Position numbers and translations under genes: made by a program. A DNA stretch of 64,000 nucleotides. Origin: Paroedura picta (Eukaryota > Chordata > Lepidosauria > Squamata > Gekkonidae). Within the stretch, counting starts at the first letter, position 1, and each line of letters starts with the position of its first letter. The stretch is from positions 947,501 to 1,011,500 of the forward strand of contig NC_135371.1 in assembly GCF_049243985.1 (NCBI RefSeq), given 5' to 3'. Positions 57,100 through 64,000 of this stretch are shown one piece after another. The notes beneath the pieces were generated by a model. It was not told the origin of the DNA and did not search any database. It saw nothing but the letters and a program-made list of their open reading frames with translations.

Positions 57100-57540
57100 A
57101 GGAAGGCGCGTCTCGCTCCCTTCCAGCTCCCAAAGCGGGAGGCGAGGGGGGGGGTCCTCCTGGGGCAGCTGGCGCGGATCCCCCCCGCCCCTAAAACCTC
57201 CCCCCCTTCTGGAATTGGGACCCCCCCAAAGGGGGCCAGAGAGCAGCTGCTGGGGATTGGGGGGGGGGAGTCGGGGCAGGCAGGGAGACCCTCCCCCAAA
57301 CGCCCCCCTGATCCCCGGGGAAGAGGGGGAGGGGGAGGGGGCGCCCCGAGGAGGACCCCCCCCCTGGACAGGAAAGTGCCCCAGAGGGAAATGCAAAGGC
57401 CAGTCCTGGAACCCACCCCCGGGCCCCTGCTGGGGAGGGCAGCACCGAGGGGGTCCCGGCTGCCCCCCCCCCTCTCCCTCCCTCCCTCCAAGTGGCTTTT
57501 GTGGGTCTTCTTCGGAACAGGGATTGTGCGGTGATGTAAT
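57100..57540. other. GC-rich promoter flank
   Basis: Many C and G runs, with long overlapping proline/glycine open frames on both strands (up to 257 codons) that show no domain and are not called. Confidence 0.4.
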
Positions 57541-57544
57541 GAAC

Positions 57545-57780
57545 AGAAGAAGGAGAAGAAGAAGTTGGTTCTTATATGCCGCTTTCCCTACCCGAAGGAG
57601 GCTCAAAGCGGCTTCCAGTCGCCTTCCCTTTCCTTGCTGCTGGGGGGGGGGGCTTCCTGGGTTGTGGCCCCAGCGGGGGCCCTCCTGAAGGCACCTGGGT
57701 TTGGGCCACTGTGTGAGAGTCTTGGACTGGATGGGCCATTAGCCGGATCCAACATGGCTTCTCTTAGGTTCTTATGAGTC
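57545..57780. mobile_element. Sauria SINE tail and a CR1-type tail
   Basis: 57545-57640 is the 3' end of a Sauria SINE on the minus strand: (GAAGAA)n, GGTTCTTATATGCCGC, AAGCGGCTTCCAGTCGCC. 57695-57778 is a CR1-type 3' end in plus orientation (GGGCCACTGTGTGAGAGTCT, ACATGGCTTCTCTTAGGTTC). Confidence 0.6.
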
Positions 57781-58206
57781 ACGGCGCAAAATGAACTGGC
57801 AGGATGTTGGAGGATTCTGTCACCCAAGTCAGCCCCAACGCCAGGTCTTTCGTTAAGGGGACCAGATTTCAACATTGGTAAAGCGGGACGCCATTGACCG
57901 GGGGGGGGGGTGTCTTGATTAAAAATGTGGTCAATATGGAGCAACAAAAAATTTCATAGAACGCATAGAACACAAAAATTGTATTGTACTATATATTTTT
58001 TAAATTTCAACATAAGTACACTTTGTCAGGTGCCCCCCAGATGTCCCTCCAAAAGTGGGACAATCTGGTCACCTTATCTTTTGTGCAAGAATTTGCCTCC
58101 CTCGGACCCCCCCCCCCCGTTAAACAGCTCTGACCCTCCACACACCCCAACCTAAAGCTGCTGCCCAGCTGCTGCCCCCCCCAACCTGATCAATTACCCT
58201 CTACAC

Positions 58207-58342
58207 CAGGGGTAGTCAAACTGCGGCCCTCCAGATGTCCATGGACTACTATTCCCAGGAGCCCCTGCCAGCGAATGCTGGCAGGGGCTCCTGGGAATTG
58301 TAGTCCATGGACATCTGGAGGGCCGCAGTTTGACTACCCCTG
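58207..58342. mobile_element. 136-bp palindromic MITE with 8-bp target duplication
   Basis: Two 66-bp arms, complementary with one mismatch, flank a 4-bp centre (GAAT). The ends read CAGGGGTAGTCAAACTGCGG. CTCTACAC flanks both sides exactly (58199-58206 and 58343-58350). The 8-bp duplication fits hAT. Near-perfect arms mean it is recent. Confidence 0.93.
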
Positions 58343-60674
58343 CTCTACACAAAGCCCAGAGTTTTGACTGCTGTCGCCTGCTCTTGTTTGTTAGACCCTC
58401 TGCTCATATTGTTACACATTTTAAATGTACTAGTTCTGCAGTTCTGTGTACACTGCTCCGAGACCTCACAGTGAGGGGCGGTATGTAAATGAAATTAAAT
58501 AGATAAATAAATAAATATCCTGTACATGTTTAGCGCTTAGGACACAAAGAGGAACCTTTTTATCTGGTGTATGCTGCATACACAACTAGTATAGAATAAA
58601 CCACCAATAAAGTAAGGCTGGAAAGTGGACCAACAAACTTTTATTCACAGTATTTATTATATTTATATATACTGCCCTCCTCAGGGGCTCAGGGCGGTAT
58701 GTGCTTTGGGATACAGTGTCATGGAATGGGAGTAATCAGTTCAGACTCACAGGCAAAGTGTGAGAGTAAGTTAACATACAGCATCATGAAAATGGTTAAC
58801 AGATTCCAGAGATAAATAGAAAAAAAATCTGGATTTGTTTCTATTCACTTGAGATTGCATTGCATGGAAAATACCTTGAGTTCAATACAGGTGTCTACAA
58901 AGGAGAAGAATGAGCAATTAAATAATCACTCCCTGACAGCAATTAGCTGAGACCAATGGGAAATTCATTTTACGTTCCGAGGCACCTCCGTCACACGCTC
59001 ATAGTGCTGGCAGGGGCTCCTGGGAATTTGTAGTCCACAGAGATCTGGAAAGCCAGTTTGGCCAACCCTAGTTTGTTTGTTTATTTTTATTTATTGATTT
59101 GTTACATTTATAACAGCCAGCAGGCTGCAGAGGAGAGGACACGCAGTAATGGGTTTAAACTTCAAGTACAACGATATAGGCTAGATATCAGGAAAAAGAT
59201 TTTCACAGTCAGAGTAGTTCAGCAGCGGAATAGGCTGCCTAAGGAGGTGGTGAGCCCCCCCTCACTGGAAGTCTTCAAGCAAAGGCTGGATACACACTTT
59301 TCTTGGATGCTTTAGGATGCTTTGGGCTGATCCTGTGTTGAGCAGGGGGTTGGACTAGATGGCCTGTATGGCCCCTTCCAACTCTAGGATTCTTTGATTC
59401 TATAGCCCACCGCTCTCCATAGACTCAAGGAGAGTTACAGCATGTGTAAAACCTCATTAAAACCCCTTCCCCATAAAACCAGCATAAAAACCTAACCAAG
59501 ATTAGCGACATACTCCTTAACACCCTCCCCGCCTGGCAGTCATTGTTCATTGTGATAAGAGTTTGTGGGCATTTTGTGTGACCCAAAGTGTTCCTGAATC
59601 TATCAGATGTCAGCTGCAGGAGACCACAAGAACAAAGTAGGGCGGTCTTATACCAGAAGAAGAAAAAGACCTATCCTTTTGGAATGAGGCCATCAAATCT
59701 CTCCCAAAAGACTTTCTGAGAATTTAGAAACAGGATCTTTCTCTTATAAGTAATTAAACCATTTTTCCTGCCTTTACTTGTGTTCCAAGGCAGCTTTTTA
59801 TTTCTGATTTCAATGACACATTCAGATGCTTTTGGCATCTTATTATTCTTTTATATGTGTAATCATTTCAAGAGTGACTAAAGTGTAAATAAACACCTGT
59901 TGAGGAGTGATATGATAGCGACTTGTGAAAAGTCTACAGAATTATGCAAGGGATAGAGAAGGTCGAGGGGGGGGGGGAGTCCTTTTCGTCCTTTCTCAGA
60001 TTATAAGAACTCATGGGCACTCAATAAAATTAAGGCCCAGTAGGCAGAGAACACTATTTCCTCACCCAAAGAGTCCTTAACATATGGGATTTGCTGCTGC
60101 AGGGAGTGATAGCCTCTACAAACATAGCCTCAAGAGGGGATGGATAAACATCTGGAACAGAGGTCCATCCATGAGCCAGCAGGTACAGCTGGAACACTCT
60201 GTCTCTGTCTTCTTGGTGCTTCTTGAGTTCTGGCCCTGCTGGTGGACCTCCTGGTGACCCCTGGGTTTCGGCCACTGTGTGACACAGAGTGTTGGCCTGG
60301 ATGGGCCACTGGTCAGATCTAACATGGCTTCCCTTATGTTCTGAACATGAAGAATCTTAGGCGGAGACACATGGATTACATTAAATAAACCTTGGACTTC
60401 TCTTCAGTCCGAGGGCTGACTTGCTATGTGAGACAGATTATAAAAGAGAATAATCATCTCAGTAGAGTGCAGTGATTATTGGTTAATGCAGTTCTCTGGG
60501 AGACAGACTCTTCATATTCAGGTATCTGTTTTTAAAGGAATTATTCATGGCCAGTGCCTACCAAGATATATGTGAAGGAACCTCAATACAATATCAGGAG
60601 GTTTACAAGGGAGGCAAATCTAATGTCAAACTTGTGATAAATATTATAAAAATGGGGAAAAAATGGACTAAGAA
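58343..60674. other. Repeat-rich region 3' of V2R gene D
   Basis: 58440-58515 and 58640-58745 are scraps of GGGCGGTATGTAAAT-type repeat. 58990-59070 is a half MITE. 59120-59403 is a CR1 tail in plus orientation ([17 protein letters not shown], then RLPKEVV). 59905-60350 is a longer CR1-type 3' end (ATGATAGCGACTTGTGAAAA to GGCTTCCCTTATGTTCTGAA). No host gene seen. Confidence 0.5.
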
Positions 60675-61585
60675 TCAAATCCCAACTTGACTTTTCATCA
60701 TGACATGGTACTTGGTATTCAGATCAGGCCTCACTACAATAATATAGCATTTGGGGAGGAAGATGCAGCCCAACAGGCCAGCACTGGAGGCCAGGATGGA
60801 GAAGATCTGCACGGCCACCATGTGCTTCCCCTTCGTGCTCAGGTAGGCGGGCACAAAGGACACCCAAACAGCGCAAAAGACCAGCATGCTGAAGGTGATC
60901 AGCTTGGCCTCGTTGAAGGCCCCAGGCAGCTTCCTGGCCAGGAAAGCCACCACGAAGGAGATGGCAGCCAGGAGGCCCAGGTAGCCCAGGGAGCCATAAA
61001 ACATGGCCACGGACCCTTCATTGCACTGCAGGGTGATCTGTCCAGGCTGGGAGTGCGTGTCGGACTCTGGGAAGGGGGGAGAGAGGACCAGCCAAACGAT
61101 GCAGAGGGTAATTTGAACAGCAAGACAAGAAGTGACTGTGGAGTTGGCCAGACCCTTCCCCAGCCATCTCCTCATCCTGTTTCCGGGCTTGGTGGCCACA
61201 AAGGCTGCAACGACAGTGATGGTTTTGGCCAACACAGAAGAGACGGCAACGGAGAAGATGGTGCTGAACAGAGTCTGTCGGAGATGACAGGTCAGCCTCC
61301 TTGGCTGGCCGATGAACAGAAAGGAGGAGAGAAAGGAAAACAGGAGGGAGACGAGGAGAATATAAGTGAGGCTCTGGTTGTTGGCTTTGACAACGGGAGT
61401 ATTAACGTATTTAATGAAGATGCCCAAAATGAGAAGTGTGACCAGGGAAAGGACCAGGGCCAAGAGAACGAGGACGATCCCTAAAGGCTCCTGATAGGAG
61501 AGGAAAATGACACGCTTGGGGATGCACCGGGTTTGGTCCATGCTGGGATGCTGGTCTTCTGGGCACCTGGTGCAGCGTTCTGCGT
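60675..61585 (-). CDS. V2R gene D, exon 6 (seven-transmembrane exon)
   Basis: 911 bp, identical in size to copy C, from acceptor TTGTCCTTTCCAG to a stop at 60675. It encodes [20 protein letters not shown] and seven helices: TM1 [21 protein letters not shown]3 [21 protein letters not shown]5 signature [22 protein letters not shown]6 [22 protein letters not shown]7 [19 protein letters not shown]. It ends MMKSQVGI. It differs from B and C mainly in TM4 ([19 protein letters not shown]) and the C-terminus. No defect is visible, so this may be a working pheromone/odor receptor. Confidence 0.88.
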
Positions 61586-61789
61586 CTGGAAAGGACAAGA
61601 GTGGCTTCAGCATCAGGGACATTTCATCCATACCCACAGCCCTCTCCGTTTAGTATCATCTGCTAAATCATGAAGCCTGTTTCATGGCCAGCATCCTGTA
61701 ATCAAAATAAGAATCCAAGTAGAAGCGACATTTCAAAATGTCACGCAGTCAAACAGCAGCGCTGGAGCACTGATTTCCCAAAAACTTAA

Positions 61790-62555
61790 GTGGCTCAATT
61801 TAAGTAAAATTTTATCAGTGATCTGGATAAGGGGGTGGAGGACCTGCTCACTAAAGTTGCAGATGACACCAAATTGGGCGGAGTAGCGAAAGCCCCAGAA
61901 GAAAGCGATAAATCTAGTTCGGTGAAATCTGAACATGCTGGGAAAGTGGGCAAACGAGAACAAGGTGCAATTCAATAAGGAGAAGGGCAGAGATCTGCAT
62001 CTGGGTCACAAAAATGAGAAGCAGCACACTGGATGGGAGAGACACTTATGGGGAGCAGTGTGTGCAAACGAGATCTTGGGGTACGTGTGGACTGCAAGCT
62101 AAATATGAGCAGACATTGTGATGCGGCAGTAAAGAAGATGAATGAAGTCTTGGGCTATATCAACAGAGACATCACATCAAAATTGCAAGATGGAGAAGGT
62201 TGGTTTTATACTCCGCTTTTCACTACTTGAACGAGTCTCAAAGCGACTTCCAATCACCTTCCCTTTTCTCTCCCCACAACAGATATCCTGTGAGGTAGGT
62301 GAGCCTAAGCTGTGAAACAGCTCTATTCAGGACTGTGAGTAGCCCAAGGTCACCCAGCTGGCTGCATATGGAAAATCAGGGAATCAAACCCATTCCATAA
62401 AATTAGAAGGAGCCGCACTTAACCACTACACCAAGCTGGCTGTAGGCCATAGTCCCGCCGTGTCCAGCATTGGTCAGACTGCACCTGTGCCGTCCCGGAG
62501 GGCACCATTTACCCAGCGTGGGCTCTCCACATGGGGTCTTTCCTTTCAAATTTGG
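61790..62555 (+). mobile_element. CR1 LINE, middle of ORF2, with nested SINE
   Basis: Before the SINE it has GGGGTGGAGGACCTGCTCAC, GCAGATGACACCAAATTGGG (the ADDTKLG box) and a frame reading SVCKRDLGVRVDCKLNMSRH. After the SINE, from about 62446, CATAGTCCCGCCGTGTCCAG and ATTGGTCAGACTGCACCTG continue the same element. It sits in intron 5 of V2R gene D. Confidence 0.7.
62186..62445 (-). mobile_element. Full-length Sauria SINE nested in CR1
   Basis: Minus-strand copy from tail side (GGTTGGTTTTATACTCCGC) through GGTCACCCAGCTGGCTGCAT to the tRNA-like head, with inverted B box (GAATCAAACCC) and CTTAACCACTACACCAAGCT. It interrupts the CR1 copy at 61790-62555. Confidence 0.8.
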
Positions 62556-62665
62556 AAAAGGAAAAATGGATCCACAGATATGAATTTCTAGAACAATGCT
62601 CAGAAAACAGGGAACTAATTCTTTGCTCCCTGCCCCAAGGGAGGTCCTTTTCTCCGGTGACCCAC

Positions 62666-62792
62666 CTGCCTGCGTGGAGATGGTTCCTTCCGCACAGGGA
62701 GAACAGCCGTAGCAGCAGATGGGCTTCCCTTCCAGGACCACCTTCACGTGTCCAGGGGGGCAGCTTGGGGTACACCTGGAGTCAGGCATCCT
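62666..62792 (-). CDS. V2R gene D, exon 5
   Basis: 127 bp. Acceptor CTTTATGCCAG, donor GGCAG|GTGGGTCA. It reads [19 protein letters not shown] and [19 protein letters not shown], part of the nine-cysteine domain linking ligand-binding and membrane domains. Phases match exons 4 and 6. Intact. Confidence 0.88.
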
Positions 62793-62984
62793 CTGGCATA
62801 AAGACAAGGAGCATTATCTGGGGAAATGAGAACTGGTGGATGTGGTAAGAATACTGTATTGTATAGAGGTCCTTATAAATCATTTGATGATGGGCTTAAT
62901 GGTTGCTTATTGCTCTCCACGTTGAGAATTGTTTTTAAAATAAAATGTTCATAAGGCTCTCATGGTTGTCGCATGTACATTATA

Positions 62985-63325
62985 TAGAAGGAGGGGGAGG
63001 AGGAGGAGGAGGAGGAAGAGTTGGTTCTTACATGCCGCTTTTCTCTACCCAAAGGAGTCTCAAAGCGGCTTCCAGTCGCCTTCCCTTTCTTCTCCCCACA
63101 ACAGACACCCTGTGAGGGAGGGGAGGCTGAGAGAGCCCTGAGATTCCTGAAGAAGAAGAAGAAGAGCTGGTTCTTATATGCTACTTTTCTCTCCCTGAAG
63201 GAGTCTCAAAGCGGCTTCCAGTCGCCTTCCCTTTCTTCTCCCCACAACAGACACCCTGTGAGGTGAGTGAGGCTGAGAGTGAGGCTGAGAGAGCCCTGAT
63301 ATCGCTGCTCAGTCAGAACAACTAG
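62985..63325 (-). mobile_element. Sauria SINE with duplicated tail half
   Basis: Two consecutive minus-strand copies of the 3' half, each starting with a (GGA/GAA)n run and GGTTCTTA(C/T)ATGC, and containing AGTCTCAAAGCGGCTTCCAG (at about 63056 and 63202). The second ends near CTGCTCAGTCAGAACAAC without a tRNA head. Confidence 0.75.
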
Positions 63326-63750
63326 CCAAAACTAACAACTTGAGTTCATGAGCTGGTTCGTACCCATCCCTAATCTCCTAAGGCTTCACTGATCTGGTAT
63401 TTATTAGTGCAGCTGAGGGGAGGTAAGTGGCACTGGTCTCATCACATATCGGGACGGTACAAGCATTAGACAAGCAGTAAACAGCCTTGCCAAACACTGG
63501 CCATTTTTGACAAAAACCACCCCTGTAAGTACCAATTCCCACATGCCCTGAAATCCTGCATCCCCCAAAATCTTGCCCCCAGTCGCACCCAATAAGCCTC
63601 CCCAACAACCCACAGTCCAAATTCAAGTATCCACAGAGAAGCCATTCAACAGTCCCGGGCATAATTATGATGGGGCTGGGAAGAAAGTTGTCCAACGGGG
63701 ATTTACGGGCCCCCAAAAGGCGTACAAAGAGATCCCTGGATTCCTCCTAC

Positions 63751-63978
63751 CTGCTTATACCACGTGGGCCACACGATGGCATCCTGGTCAATGGTCAGCT
63801 TTGTCTCTCCCGATTCTTGTCTTTCGATACTTCCAACTTTCACGCTCAAGATGGAACTATTGCGGAACATTACCAGGTTCACGATGTCTAAGTTGGCTGC
63901 CAGGTCCCCGTTTTCACCCAGATCCTTTCCAGCCATGGAAATATTATGAAGCTGGATGTCTCTCAGGAAAGGATGGAG
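63751..63978 (-). CDS. V2R gene D, exon 4
   Basis: 228 bp. Acceptor TGTCACTCTAG, donor AAGCAG|GTAGGA. Open in phase 0: LHPFLRDIQLHNISMAGKDL, NLDIVNLVMFRNSSILSVKV, IDQDAIVWPTWYKQ. It forms part of the Venus-flytrap domain. Exons 1-3 of this gene would lie beyond the right edge of the window. Confidence 0.88.
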
Positions 63979-64000
63979 CTAGAGTGACAGAGAGAACAGC

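Noticed and set aside
56718-57606. Minus-strand frames of 234-257 codons at the KRAB gene promoter
   Set aside because: Low-complexity glycine/proline text across a GC-rich promoter and intron; a donor at 57012 interrupts them.
60687-61484. 265-codon plus-strand frame
   Set aside because: Exact antisense of the V2R exon 6; the minus frame has all receptor signatures.

Overview
The window looks like a squamate reptile chromosome, most likely a lizard; gecko is possible but unproven. The evidence is a tandem group of type-2 vomeronasal receptor (V2R) genes, SCAN/KRAB zinc-finger genes, and a repeat set typical of squamates: Sauria SINEs with a tRNA-like head and a (TTCTTC)n tail, many CR1 LINE 3' ends, a BovB fragment, 5S-rRNA- and tRNA-derived SINEs, and hAT-type MITEs (one SPIN-like). 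Every recognisable host gene lies on the minus strand.

Layout. 0-2 kb: the start of a SCAN-domain gene (promoter with a CRE, first exon, SCAN exon) that runs off the left edge. 2.1-2.7 kb: a C-rich higher-order tandem repeat. 3.4-6.7 kb: an unrecognised five-exon minus-strand gene predicted to encode a very small cysteine-rich protein. 7-13.6 kb: a repeat-dense stretch with an array of CR1 tails, a clean hAT MITE and SINEs. 14-19.4 kb: a C2H2 zinc-finger gene whose finger exon and probable first exon are visible. 20-22.3 kb: CR1 LINE sequence, including a long reverse-transcriptase frame and a small BovB insertion. 23.5-43 kb: V2R cluster with a 3' fragment (A), a complete six-exon gene carrying three frameshifts (B), and a copy with intact exons 3-6 but no exons 1-2 (C). 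43.6-44 kb: a zinc-finger remnant. 44.6-50.7 kb: a structurally whole, apparently very young Ty3/gypsy chromovirus of the Tf1/sushi group. 53.2-57.1 kb: a KRAB zinc-finger gene whose visible exons join in frame to 400 codons. 60.7-64 kb: the last three exons of a fourth V2R gene (D), intact and running off the right edge.

Biologically this is a junction of three fast-evolving gene types: chemoreceptors undergoing birth and death, zinc-finger repressors of the class that often silences retroelements, and active or recently active mobile DNA. The V2R copies share exon sizes (292, about 835, 228, 127 and 911 bp) and conserved splice sites, so they arose by tandem duplication. The most unexpected item is the small cysteine-rich gene at 3.4-6.7 kb: strong splice sites, compatible phases, a TATA-like box and a poly(A) signal, but no family that I recognise. 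All calls come from reading the sequence; no database search or alignment program was used.
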